This document shows positions 5,706 through 14,207 of a DNA stretch of 16,771 nt, piece by piece. The stretch comes from Deinococcus fonticola (GTDB lineage Bacteria; Deinococcota; Deinococci; Deinococcales; Deinococcaceae), in NCBI RefSeq assembly GCF_004634215.1, contig NZ_SMMH01000046.1, positions 1-16,771 on the forward strand, given 5' to 3'. The notes beneath the pieces were generated by a model, which was not told the origin of the DNA, ran no database searches, and worked only from the letters and a program-made list of their open reading frames with translations. How positions within the stretch are numbered: position 1 is the stretch's first letter; each line of letters opens with the position of its first letter. Made by a program: the position numbers and the translations under genes.

Positions 5706-8700
5706 CTATTCCTGCTGCCAGTCTACCTTCACCCCGTGCTGGTCGAGGAGTTCCCGCACGCTCAGGTCAAGCATAGCCTGGTCGAGCCCTGCCGGATTGG
5801 TGGCTGTGAGCTTGACCTCCAGTTTCACTTGGCCCTTGGCATCTTGCAGGGCACTAAACAGGTCGAGCAGAGTAGGAATTTGCGGCAATGTGACATCGGG
5901 CAGGGTCAACCGCACTGTAGTGATTCCACGACCTTTTCCACCAGTACTAGTTCCATTGTTGGTGGCGCTTCCACCGCCTCCCTGTGTACCACCAACTGTG
6001 CCAGAGCCTTCGTCGCCGTCGTTTGCTTTTTCTCCTTCATTGCCCGGTTCTGGCTTGGGCCGTGGGAGAGTGCCGGGCCGTGCCAGCTTATAGATGTCGT
6101 TGAAGAACACGCCTCCATCGTCAATGGGGTTCTTGCGGTCATAGATGTTCTTGACCTCACCACCTACAAACTGTCCCATTTCGAAGAGGCCCTGCCCAAT
6201 GCCGCGCACGATGGCCGACTTGATGGCCGCTTCAGACTCCACGAATGGCAAGTGTGGCAGGCGTGTAAAGTACTCCTTGAGCTTGTTCAGCTCTAGGTAG
6301 GGCTCATCGCCTGGCCAGAGCTTCCAGGGCCCCTGCAGAAGCAACGCCGGGTCAATGGCACTGATGAGCAGGTCTTCCTGGCGCAGAACGTCAGTGACTG
6401 CGCCTTCCAGAGTCGCCTTCGTCTTCGCATGCGCGGTGATGTCGATAACCCGCCACACACTCTCGCCGTTATCGCCCACGCTGGGCATGTAGAGGGCCGT
6501 GTAAGCAGCCTTAGTGAGACTGGGTACCATATCCGTCTGCTTAGTCAGGCGCTCTTTCAGGTCAGACTTTTGCTCCGGGCTGAGGGTGAGCGTCTTGTCC
6601 TTCTCGATGTCCTGCAAGGCTAGCAGGGTGCGGGCCGCATCCACAGCGCGGGTGAAGTCGCCGCCCTTGCCGAGCAGATAGACCAGCGTGTTCTTCTGGA
6701 TGCGTGGGCCACCGCCGACGTTCTGCTGGATGCTGCTGAGTTTGCGTTCGTAAGCATCTTTGTCGTCCAGAGAGGCATCCGGCCCCAGGAGCACCAACTT
6801 GAAACCAGGGCCATCTGGTACATCCTTCTGATTTTCCGGCCACACGAAGGGCTTGAAGAGGCCGGAACCAGCGACCTTCTGTACAGTGTCTCGCACCAGT
6901 GTCTCGGCTCGTTCACGCTTCACCTGCGCGGTGCGGTCAGCCAGCACGCTGTTCAGGTTGGCCTGCGCCTTGAATACATAGTTCCCGTTGGCGTGCATGT
7001 AGTACAGGCGGTTCTTGAGTCGGTCCAAGGCATCCGTGACCAGCATGGGCGTGATGCCTTCGGGGTGGAGCAGGGCCAGATTCAGGCTCGGCTTGGTGAT
7101 GCCTTTGCGGTCGCTGCCGGAGTGAGAGGCCATGAACACCGCACTGGCAACCGTCTGAGCCAGGCGGAACTTGGCGTAGTTGCCACCCTGTTCCTTGTCA
7201 ATCTGATAGGAACGGCCATTAGGCGCACTGAGGTCGCTGGCAAGCGCCCCGCCCCACTCGGCGTCCTTGAGGGTCTGCGTGACCGTCGCCTGCATTTCGC
7301 CTTCCTCAAGACCCACATCACCAAGCGAAATGAGCGGGCGAGCTGCACCAGAGAGGTAACCGTGCTCGATGACGCGAGCCAGCAGGCGCAATACCCCGCG
7401 AGTCTTCTGGAAGCTCTGCATACTGCCCCACTGCTCGTACAGCAGGTCAATCAGCTCTGGGTGGAAAGGGAACGCCCGCATCATTTTCTTGCGGTACTCG
7501 GCGGTGCGGGCCTCGTTCGGCAGGTCGTCCTTGTGCTCGTCGAAGAGACGGCTGTACTCGGCAGCCACCTGCTCGGCAGCTTTCTGGTTGATGCTGTCGA
7601 ACAGGCGGCGGCGAATGACCTCGTAAATTTCCTCGCCCTGCACTGGCACACGCACGGCCTGCACACGACCGAAGATTTTCTCCAGGCGCGAGAACACTTC
7701 CGGGGCTTCCTGATGGTCGTAATACTCGATGTGAGACTCAGGGAAGGTCGTCACAAGTGCCACGCCTTCCACTCCTGCCACGGCCTCAGTGAGGCTCTGG
7801 AGGAATGCGAAGGTCTGGGCCTGAAGGGTCGTGCCCTCGACACGCTTGCCTGCGGCTTTGACCTGATAGACCAGCAGCTCGTCCATCAGAATCAGCGAAC
7901 TACACTTCTGGCTGCGCACCAGATTGAATAGCTCAATCAGCCTGTCCTTGCTGGGTGCGATGCCGGACTCATCGGCATCACTCAACAGTTTGTAGCCCTC
8001 TTTGCCGCCGAGCTGATAAGCCATTTCGCCCCAGAGAGTCCGCAGGCTCAGGCCATCCACCCTATGGCCGTTAGGGTCAAGCTGAGTCCCGACCAGCACG
8101 GCGACTTTGGCGCGGGGGACATCCTGCAATTCGGCAGCCTTGAGAATGGCGGCGCGGTCGGCGTCCTCGATGTCGGCGTGGTGCTTGACCAGGTGGTACA
8201 GGGCAATCAGGGCGTGCGTCTTACCGCCCCCGAATGGCGTGCGGAGCTGCACCACCGACTCCCCGCCTGTCCCGGCCAGCCGCTTGAGGGTATCGGCCAG
8301 TACAGCGGTCAGTTCCTTGGTCAGATAGGTCTTCCTGAAGAACAGGTCGGCACGGCGGTATTCCAGGGGCGCACTGCCATCGTCACGCACCACATCGTCC
8401 AGCTTGGCGGCAAATGTGTTCTCGTCGAACTGGCCTTTGCGGATGTCCTCGTGGGGCTGGGCGTTCTTCCACCAGGGCTGAAGTGCGGGGTCATTCACGA
8501 CATTGGCTTTCTGCTTCTCGGATTTGGTGCCCGTCAGGATGTCGTCGCGCAGCGCCTTGACCTCGGCGGCCTTCTTGTCCTCGTTCATCAACACCAGCAG
8601 CCGCGCCATGTTGTCCAGTGCGCGGTATGCGTCGTCATCTTCCACCAGTTTCTGGTGGGCGTAGTCGTGCCGGACATCCGCGATTTCCTGTGCCCAGGTC

Positions 8701-9002
8701 ACGGCTTTGCTGTGCTGGTTACCGAAGAGAGGCTTGAAAATGTCCTTCTGACGCAGAATCACATCCCCAAAGTGGGTCACATCAATCAGGTCTTCGGGCG
8801 CTTTAAGCTTTCCCGCCTGCGACAGCGACTCGATGGTGCTTTTGACGTTGCTCTGCTTGGCCGGGGTCAGCGACTCCATAAACGCTTCGAACCACGCCTG
8901 ACCGCTGCCGTACTGTACCTTCAGCTTGCGCGGCACATAATCCCGCACAGCGTCGGCGTAACTGAATATGGCTTTGCCGAATGCTTCCTGTACTGCGCTC
9001 AT
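5706..9002 (-). CDS. DUF499 (COG1483) AAA+-type ATPase with N-terminal HEPN-like domain
   Basis: A 1098-residue putative ATPase of a defence or modification complex; it is expected to act in the cytoplasm with the methylase encoded just before it. Residues about 5-150 are helical and resemble Swt1-like HEPN domains, with R111-HDYA-H116 forming the Rx4H signature of HEPN ribonucleases. The P-loop is TPFGGGKTH (255-263) and Walker B is LILMDE (D374, E375). The long middle is DUF499-like. Near the C-terminus a Gly/Asn/Thr-rich linker (about 990-1035) leads to a final small alpha/beta domain ending KVDWQQE. ATG 9002 follows GGAGG at 6-base spacing and overlaps the methylase stop by 4 bp (ATGA), so the pair is translationally coupled. 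No terminator is obvious at 5659-5705. The DUF499 assignment is from recognition of the protein type; HEPN activity is inferred. Confidence 0.85.
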   Translation of the reverse strand: MSAVQEAFGKAIFSYADAVRDYVPRKLKVQYGSGQAWFEAFMESLTPAKQSNVKSTIESLSQAGKLKAPEDLIDVTHFGDVILRQKDIFKPLFGNQHSKAVTWAQEIADVRHDYAHQKLVEDDDAYRALDNMARLLVLMNEDKKAAEVKALRDDILTGTKSEKQKANVVNDPALQPWWKNAQPHEDIRKGQFDENTFAAKLDDVVRDDGSAPLEYRRADLFFRKTYLTKELTAVLADTLKRLAGTGGESVVQLRTPFGGGKTHALIALYHLVKHHADIEDADRAAILKAAELQDVPRAKVAVLVGTQLDPNGHRVDGLSLRTLWGEMAYQLGGKEGYKLLSDADESGIAPSKDRLIELFNLVRSQKCSSLILMDELLVYQVKAAGKRVEGTTLQAQTFAFLQSLTEAVAGVEGVALVTTFPESHIEYYDHQEAPEVFSRLEKIFGRVQAVRVPVQGEEIYEVIRRRLFDSINQKAAEQVAAEYSRLFDEHKDDLPNEARTAEYRKKMMRAFPFHPELIDLLYEQWGSMQSFQKTRGVLRLLARVIEHGYLSGAARPLISLGDVGLEEGEMQATVTQTLKDAEWGGALASDLSAPNGRSYQIDKEQGGNYAKFRLAQTVASAVFMASHSGSDRKGITKPSLNLALLHPEGITPMLVTDALDRLKNRLYYMHANGNYVFKAQANLNSVLADRTAQVKRERAETLVRDTVQKVAGSGLFKPFVWPENQKDVPDGPGFKLVLLGPDASLDDKDAYERKLSSIQQNVGGGPRIQKNTLVYLLGKGGDFTRAVDAARTLLALQDIEKDKTLTLSPEQKSDLKERLTKQTDMVPSLTKAAYTALYMPSVGDNGESVWRVIDITAHAKTKATLEGAVTDVLRQEDLLISAIDPALLLQGPWKLWPGDEPYLELNKLKEYFTRLPHLPFVESEAAIKSAIVRGIGQGLFEMGQFVGGEVKNIYDRKNPIDDGGVFFNDIYKLARPGTLPRPKPEPGNEGEKANDGDEGSGTVGGTQGGGGSATNNGTSTGGKGRGITTVRLTLPDVTLPQIPTLLDLFSALQDAKGQVKLEVKLTATNPAGLDQAMLDLSVRELLDQHGVKVDWQQE

Positions 9003-11782
9003 GCCTGTCCTCCAAAGAGCGTCTCAAGGGGGTTGCCACTGGGCTTGGGCAGCCCTTCGCGGATGGTCAGCAGCTCGTGCAGCGCTCGCCCGTCGTCCAC
9101 GCCGTCTTGCACTTCGGCCAGCGCCTGCATGGTCTGCCAGAACGCTTCCTCCGGCAAGTACCCCACCGCACTCAGGTAATCCGCCACCGCCTGCCGACTC
9201 CCACCACCCAGCAACGTCACGGCCTTGTGCATCGCATCCACCATTGGCACCTTCTCGCCCGATTTGCTGAGGCCCAGCGCTTTGTCCTTGCTGCGGGCCT
9301 TGAGACCCTGCACGGTGGCTTTCTCGCCCTTGACCACTACCAGACCGCTGTCCTGAATATCCGTAAGCTCGCGACCCACCGACTGAGCCAGCTTGCGGGC
9401 CTCATCAGACGGCAACTCCGGGCCGTACCCCCATAACGACAGCAGAGCAAACTGCGTGGGTGCATCCACCGCCCCCATGCTCTTTGCGCCCAGCACCTGC
9501 CCCAGCGCGAACTCCATGACAATCTTGCGAACCTCATCGAGGAACTCGCCCACCGACACCACTTCACCCGACACGCGCCGCACCTCATCGTGCCGGCTAT
9601 ACGCCTCCAGCCCCGGCCCAATGGCCGACATGAAGAAATCCGCCCCGCGAATCCCAGACGCCCAGAACTCTGCCAACTGAGGCTGAATCGCCGCAATCAT
9701 GTCCCGACGAACATCGTTGAAGTAGCCAACCCCGCCCGCCGTGCGCTTGGTGCAGTTAAGGAAAGTGGACGAGGCAAGCGCGGCTGCATTGTGAGAGACT
9801 GTTCTTCCTTGCATTTCCGTCTTTAACGGCCAACTTGCCTGAACTAAGAATCCCGCCTTAATAAGTGCAGCTATTAAAGTTTCCCAAGCTTCTGTAGATT
9901 TATGAGCAAAAACAATCGTAGCCTCTCCGCTCTCTTTAAGCACTCTGTGCATCTCAGAGAAGGAATTGGACATTAATCTCTCGTAATAAAGCTTCGCCGC
10001 CTCTCTATCGCCATTATGCCGAGAAGGATTCTGAACGATTTCTCCCGATTTTGGAGTTAGGGGAGTTCTAAAGTGTAGCGCAAGCGATGCGGGTACATTG
10101 ATTTTGAGCCAGACATAGAAATAGTCAGAAAGTCCAGAATAAGGCACTGCATCATAATATGGCGGGTCGGTAATAATAGCGTCTATGCTCGAATCTTCCA
10201 AAGGAATTTTTTCTGCTGAACCCCTTAGTATGGTTGCGTAGTGTGAAGAGCTTCTAGCTGCGAAGTCATTGGCCTTACTAACCCAGCCGACTGCACTCTG
10301 CCAGTCACCAGTAGCATTTCCAATTGGATTTGCTTCTACGTAATCCCAGAGCATAGATATTGACTGCCGCGCAAAAACTCCCTGTATCTTCTCTCTACCA
10401 TTCTCCCAGCGACTAAAGCTTGAGTTTGAGTTTGCAAGTCTATCGAAAGATACAGCCAACTCAGTCTTGACTGCATCCTCGTAACCCGTATCTTCTGAGT
10501 CTAATTTTACAGAAGAAATTAGTTTAGAAAAAATAGACAGCGAAACCTTCTGTCTTTCTGTAAAGAATTGACTCCATTTCTTAAATCCATATCCTCTGAC
10601 TCTAACTGCGCTGTTTCTCCAAATTTTCTCATCGGGGATGTCTTCTTTTGGGTATCTCGCTTCATTCAATCTCTCAAGTGTATTAAATTTATCCTTCGCT
10701 GTTTGCAGTGCGGCAAAATCCAATTCATTTGGAAGACGATATCCACGCCCATCTTCAGTAAAAGATTGAGTCACTACGCATAGCAGCCTGTCACCAAACC
10801 CCCTGTCTTGCGCTTGATTTTGAATATCTGATTTTGTGGTTGAAGCTGTACAGATGGGGCAAATTACCGTAGCATCAGTAACGCTACCTTCTTCAGGCCA
10901 CTTCGCGCCTTTTTCGGGTGTTACTAAGGAAAAAGTCAATTCATTATCGTTTATCATTGGCTGAAGAGCGTATTTCTGCCTTGAAGTGTTTGATATCCAG
11001 TAAGTCTTCAGCATTGGCACTTCAGCCCGACACCCTGGGTTGGAGCATGTGACCGTCCTTGCCCACAAATAAGCCAACGGGATTCGTCCATCCGGCTCAG
11101 ATGGATAAATGTCTTGTAATTCTTCTCTAGCTTTTTCCAGCACCCATTCGCCCCAGTAGCGGACATCGGTGGCGAGGGGGTTCTGCCGGTACGCTTTGGC
11201 CCATTCGCCGTCGCTGTCGTCTCCGAACATGGAGACCTGCTTACTGGCCTTGCCTTTGTTGGCCTTGCTGGCTCTGGCGGTGGCGCTGGCGACGGCCTGC
11301 TGGTCTTTTTCGCGGATGTACTCCGGGACGGGGCGGCTGTTCGGCTGGCCGTACTTCTGCGGGAATTCCAGCGTGGCCTTCTGAATGATGTGCGCGACGG
11401 GGTTCAGGTCAAGGCTGTACACTTCGCAGCCCAGGCGCAGGGCCTCAAGGGGAATGGCCCCGCCACCGCCGAAAGGGTCGAGGACTTTGGGGGGAATGCC
11501 GCCGTTGGCTTCCAGCACGCGCCTGCGGGCCTCCAGGATGTCGGGGCTGTTGCCGTCCTTGACCGCTTCCCAGGGCACGATTTTCTTCACCAGTTCGTAG
11601 TTCTCATCGGTATCCGGAACCAGGGTGGCGAACACGGCGGCGCGACTCGCGGCGAGCGGGCGGCGTGCCCACCAGATGTGCAGCGTGGAAATGTGACCGT
11701 GCCGGATGCTTTTCTCGCGTGCCGACTCGGTGCTGACCTCGTTGAGTGGCAAGCGGTGTTCAATCAGTCGTTTGTAAGCCAT
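8999..11782 (-). CDS. DUF1156 (COG1743) adenine-specific DNA methylase with Zn ribbon
   Basis: A 927-residue predicted N6-adenine DNA methyltransferase. The N-terminus (MAYKRLIEHRLPLNEV...HISTLHIWWARRPL) is the DUF1156 signature. SAM-binding motif I is LDPFGGGGAIPLEAL (from 101), and the catalytic motif is DPPYYDAVPY (539-548). Cysteine pairs at 246/251 and 308/311 form a zinc ribbon. ATG 11782 is chosen over an upstream TTG at 11812 because DUF1156 proteins begin just before this sequence; the ribosome binding site is weak. The stop overlaps the ATPase start. Codon and base use change sharply: codons for about residues 216-664 are AT-rich, while both ends match the GC-rich neighbours, yet the frame is intact and all motifs present. 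It probably marks host DNA as self, or supplies modification to the system; its target sequence cannot be deduced. Confidence 0.9.
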   Translation of the reverse strand: MAYKRLIEHRLPLNEVSTESAREKSIRHGHISTLHIWWARRPLAASRAAVFATLVPDTDENYELVKKIVPWEAVKDGNSPDILEARRRVLEANGGIPPKVLDPFGGGGAIPLEALRLGCEVYSLDLNPVAHIIQKATLEFPQKYGQPNSRPVPEYIREKDQQAVASATARASKANKGKASKQVSMFGDDSDGEWAKAYRQNPLATDVRYWGEWVLEKAREELQDIYPSEPDGRIPLAYLWARTVTCSNPGCRAEVPMLKTYWISNTSRQKYALQPMINDNELTFSLVTPEKGAKWPEEGSVTDATVICPICTASTTKSDIQNQAQDRGFGDRLLCVVTQSFTEDGRGYRLPNELDFAALQTAKDKFNTLERLNEARYPKEDIPDEKIWRNSAVRVRGYGFKKWSQFFTERQKVSLSIFSKLISSVKLDSEDTGYEDAVKTELAVSFDRLANSNSSFSRWENGREKIQGVFARQSISMLWDYVEANPIGNATGDWQSAVGWVSKANDFAARSSSHYATILRGSAEKIPLEDSSIDAIITDPPYYDAVPYSGLSDYFYVWLKINVPASLALHFRTPLTPKSGEIVQNPSRHNGDREAAKLYYERLMSNSFSEMHRVLKESGEATIVFAHKSTEAWETLIAALIKAGFLVQASWPLKTEMQGRTVSHNAAALASSTFLNCTKRTAGGVGYFNDVRRDMIAAIQPQLAEFWASGIRGADFFMSAIGPGLEAYSRHDEVRRVSGEVVSVGEFLDEVRKIVMEFALGQVLGAKSMGAVDAPTQFALLSLWGYGPELPSDEARKLAQSVGRELTDIQDSGLVVVKGEKATVQGLKARSKDKALGLSKSGEKVPMVDAMHKAVTLLGGGSRQAVADYLSAVGYLPEEAFWQTMQALAEVQDGVDDGRALHELLTIREGLPKPSGNPLETLFGGQA
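9790..11135. other. AT-rich insert-like segment within the methylase gene
   Basis: Hand counts of single 60-base lines give 23/60 GC at 9841-9900, 18/60 at 10501-10560 and 22/60 at 10681-10740, against 35/60 at 9481-9540 and 41/60 at 11461-11520. The shifts are abrupt near 9750-9800 and 11130-11150. The segment encodes the zinc ribbon, the region between the two SAM-binding motifs and the DPPY motif, that is, the likely target-recognition and catalytic middle. This is best explained by replacement through recombination with a low-GC homologue. Confidence 0.75.
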
Positions 11783-11901
11783 GTGTTTTCCCAGAATAAC
11801 GGGCGGGAGCAAACGATCCTGTCACCTTTTAGGAAAACGACACTTGGTGTCGGGCTGCACGTCATGACCGTGTGACAGTTCCTATGGGAGAGTGCAGTTC
11901 C
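11783..11901. promoter_or_regulatory. Divergent promoter region between methylase and small secreted protein
   Basis: This 119-bp gap separates two divergent genes and must hold at least one promoter. Dyads are visible: CGACAC (11838-11843), TTG, GTGTCG (11847-11852), and a wider pair CTGTCAC (11819-11825) with GTGACAG (11872-11878). They could be operators for a regulator acting on one or both genes. No consensus -35/-10 pair stands out. Confidence 0.4.
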
Positions 11902-12228
11902 ATGAAAATGAACGTCTCAAAAGCTGCGGCTGCCTTTTTCGCTCTCACGACGGTTGGTCTGCTGGGTTACGCCACGGGTCAGTCACAGGCCAATACGAAC
12001 ACCTTCCGGGTGACGGACATCCGGTACGACGAGAGCATGGGGACAAAATTACCCCTTCCAACGTTCCCGAAGAACTGGAAGCTCATCAGTGTCAGCAATG
12101 GCGAGAAGGCCAACTCAAATACCCTCTGGTTTCAGTCGGCTGATGGAAACGTTTACATGCTGTCGGGATTTACGACTTATGGGCAGTTCATCATCGACGG
12201 CACAGCGGAAAAGCTGAACGCCCGCTGA
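11902..12228 (+). CDS. Small secreted protein of unknown function
   Basis: A 108-residue protein with a clear N-terminal signal: basic MKMNVSK, a hydrophobic core AAAAFFALTTVGLLGYA and a likely cleavage after SQA near residue 27. The mature part is a compact, apparently beta-rich domain (FRVTDIRYDESM...WKLISVSN...LWFQSADGNVYML) with no recognised family and no cysteines. ATG 11902 follows GGGAG at about 11 bases; an earlier in-frame start at 11872 would put extra residues before the signal. It is the only plus-strand gene inside the minus-strand defence block and splits the AlbA_2/PLD pair from the methylase/ATPase pair. Its role, if any, in defence is unknown; it may simply be a passenger. 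Confidence 0.6.
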   Translation: MKMNVSKAAAAFFALTTVGLLGYATGQSQANTNTFRVTDIRYDESMGTKLPLPTFPKNWKLISVSNGEKANSNTLWFQSADGNVYMLSGFTTYGQFIIDGTAEKLNAR

Positions 12229-12406
12229 GACGAAAGTCGCATTACGGCCTGCCCAGTTTTGAGTAGGCTGTTGTCGTTTGGTGGGTCAGGTGGGTTTCCG
12301 AGTTGGAGAGGGGTGCGCGTCGAGAATGGGATGTTGCAGGTTGTTGCACCTGACCCGAATTCGTACCGGAATTGCCGCACTTTCGATTTTTAGCCGTGCC
12401 CGGCTG

Positions 12407-12464
12407 ACACGCTAAAACGCTAGCGTGTTCGTTAGCTTGCCAGTATCAACACTGGTGCTGATAC
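12407..12464. promoter_or_regulatory. Two dyads between convergent genes (terminators or binding sites)
   Basis: ACACGCT (12407-12413) pairs with AGCGTGT (12422-12428), and GTATCA...TGATAC with inner CAC/GTG forms a 22-bp imperfect palindrome at 12443-12464. They lie just after the AlbA_2 gene (minus) and after the small secreted protein (plus), where a shared terminator is expected, but neither has a clear T-run. They might instead bind a recombinase or repressor. The remaining bases at 12229-12406 show no gene. Confidence 0.4.
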
Positions 12465-12494
12465 CCGAATTCAACCCGAATTCAACCCGAATTC
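12464..12494. repeat. 11-bp tandem repeat across the AlbA_2 stop codon
   Basis: The unit CCCGAATTCAA is present about 2.8 times in a row. The stop codon of the minus-strand AlbA_2 gene (12482-12484) lies in it. As 11 is not a multiple of 3, unit gain or loss could change the reading frame at the very C-terminus. Confidence 0.85.
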
Positions 12495-14185
12495 GTTTCG
12501 GGAAGAATGTAGTGTGCCGCCTGTCCACGTCCAACCAGCACAATCTTTTTCTCGTTACGCAGGCGCTGGAGCAGGTATTCGGCCCGGCCTTTCTCCATCC
12601 GGTTTTCCTTAATGACCTCACTCCGCTTCACCCGGCCATGTTCCCGAATACGGTTGATAACCCATTGTTCATCGGCATCCGTCTCGGCCTGCTTACGGCG
12701 CTCATACTCGTCAAGCTGATTGAGTTCCTGGTATACAGCGCTACTCAGGTGGTAAGTCGCGTTGCGGCCTGAACGTCGGCGTTCCACCAGGCCCCAGTCC
12801 AGCAGTTCCTCCAGAATGTTCCGGCACTGGGCTTCCTCGACGTTCGCCAGTGGAGCGGCTTCCTGCGCGGACAGTTCCCTGGCCTTGGAGAGGTGGTGCA
12901 TGACCATCAGGTGTCGCCAGTCCATCGTCTGGTGTTCGTCCTGAGCGCGAATGACCATTTCCACGAATCGGACATCGGCCTCACCACCAGGAATGGCCAC
13001 GCTGACGCTGTTGCCGTCGCTCTTGTATTTCGGTGCTGGTCGCCCAGAACTCAGGACATCCCCGAAGATGCGGGGCACGCCGCGTCCAGTGCGTTCGACC
13101 AGGCCAAGGCGTTTGAAAATATCGGCAAGGAGAGGGTTACGGGGTGTGGGCTGGGCGTAGAGCAGGTTCTGCACGGTGATGCCGTCCATGAACGCACCAG
13201 GGCTGGTGATGTTCAGTTGGTCGCCCTTGAACTGGAAGTACACGGCGTTCAGCAGCGTGTAATCCCGGTGAACCAGGGCGTTGGCGAAGGCTTCACGCAC
13301 CGCCCGCTCCGGGTATTGCGGCACAGCCATGCGCTCTAGACCAAAACGCAATTCCTTCTGCGGGTTGCGGTTCAGGAAGAAGTTCTCGTACAACTCCCAG
13401 ACGCGCAGCAACGGTTCACGGTAGAAGTCATTGGCTGTTACGTCCTGGTCGGCCTCCAGTTGCTGGAACCCCACCTCATGCCCAGGAATGTAGGCGCGAA
13501 TGGCGGCAATGTCGCCCGCCACCAGAATGCCCGCCACGGTAGGGTAAATTTCCTTCCCTTCGCGTTGCACCAGTCCCAGCGCATCGGCCAGGGCGGCATT
13601 ATCCAGTTCCAGCAGGGCTTTATCCGCCTGCGGTTGCCTCCGCACAAAACCACGAATACGGTCAAATTCGGCCAGCGACAGGGCGTCGAATCCCAGGTCA
13701 CGAATAGGTTGCTGCGTGTGGTCATACTGGCGCTTTACCGCCAGCAAGGCAGGGATTTCATGCGGGTAGATGGTGGCGCACTCCGGGTTTCCCCAGGAAT
13801 CGAACCGACGTTTTAACATGCGCCCCTGACTGGTAGATACCAGGGACGATGCTTTGCTGACCTGAATGACGGCTACAGCCCCATCCGAAGTAATCACGAT
13901 TTCCGCCTGCACCTCCGGCCTAGAGCTGCCTTGCAGGACATTACGAAGGTAGGCACTGATGCCGTTTGCAGGTCTACCCTGGTGCTTGGCGTGCAGACCA
14001 GTGATGGTGCCACCATCCTCCACGCCTAATAGCAGTGCTCCACCCTCGGCATTCGCCAGGCAGACGACGGCGTCCTGTAGTTCCTCATCTGAAAGGCCGC
14101 TTTTCTGACCAGGCGAGTCGCTCTTAAACTCGACAGAGAGGGTTTCGCCACCAGCAATCAATTGTCGGAGTTCCTGCTCAGTCAT
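12482..14185 (-). CDS. AlbA_2 (Schlafen-type) ATP-binding protein, COG2865-like, with C-terminal winged helices
   Basis: A 567-residue protein of the type often annotated 'RecG-like ATP-binding transcriptional regulator'. The AlbA_2/Schlafen domain is at about 10-125, with SVEFKSDSPG (17-26) and NAEGGALLLGVEDGG (45-59). A GHKL/HATPase_c_4-like segment includes PERAVREAFANALVHRDY (292-309) and a glycine-containing GLVERTGRGVPRI (361-373). The C-terminus (about 425-560) contains winged-helix repeats (ILEELLDWGLVERR; VIKENRMEKGRAEYLLQRL). ATG 14185 follows GGAG at good spacing; an upstream frame to 14263 overlaps the PLD gene and is rejected. It lies 22 bp after the PLD stop, so they form an operon. 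Schlafen/AlbA_2 domains occur in nucleic-acid-acting and regulatory proteins, so it may sense nucleic acid or regulate the module. Confidence 0.85.
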   Translation of the reverse strand: MTEQELRQLIAGGETLSVEFKSDSPGQKSGLSDEELQDAVVCLANAEGGALLLGVEDGGTITGLHAKHQGRPANGISAYLRNVLQGSSRPEVQAEIVITSDGAVAVIQVSKASSLVSTSQGRMLKRRFDSWGNPECATIYPHEIPALLAVKRQYDHTQQPIRDLGFDALSLAEFDRIRGFVRRQPQADKALLELDNAALADALGLVQREGKEIYPTVAGILVAGDIAAIRAYIPGHEVGFQQLEADQDVTANDFYREPLLRVWELYENFFLNRNPQKELRFGLERMAVPQYPERAVREAFANALVHRDYTLLNAVYFQFKGDQLNITSPGAFMDGITVQNLLYAQPTPRNPLLADIFKRLGLVERTGRGVPRIFGDVLSSGRPAPKYKSDGNSVSVAIPGGEADVRFVEMVIRAQDEHQTMDWRHLMVMHHLSKARELSAQEAAPLANVEEAQCRNILEELLDWGLVERRRSGRNATYHLSSAVYQELNQLDEYERRKQAETDADEQWVINRIREHGRVKRSEVIKENRMEKGRAEYLLQRLRNEKKIVLVGRGQAAHYILPETNSG

Positions 14186-14207
14186 TACGCTCCAGAATAC
14201 TGGCCGT

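Noticed and set aside
6993..7931. Long plus-strand frames inside the DUF499 gene (also 5736-6296 and 8064-9179)
   Set aside because: Antisense shadows in GC-rich DNA; the minus-strand protein has Walker motifs and continuous domain content.
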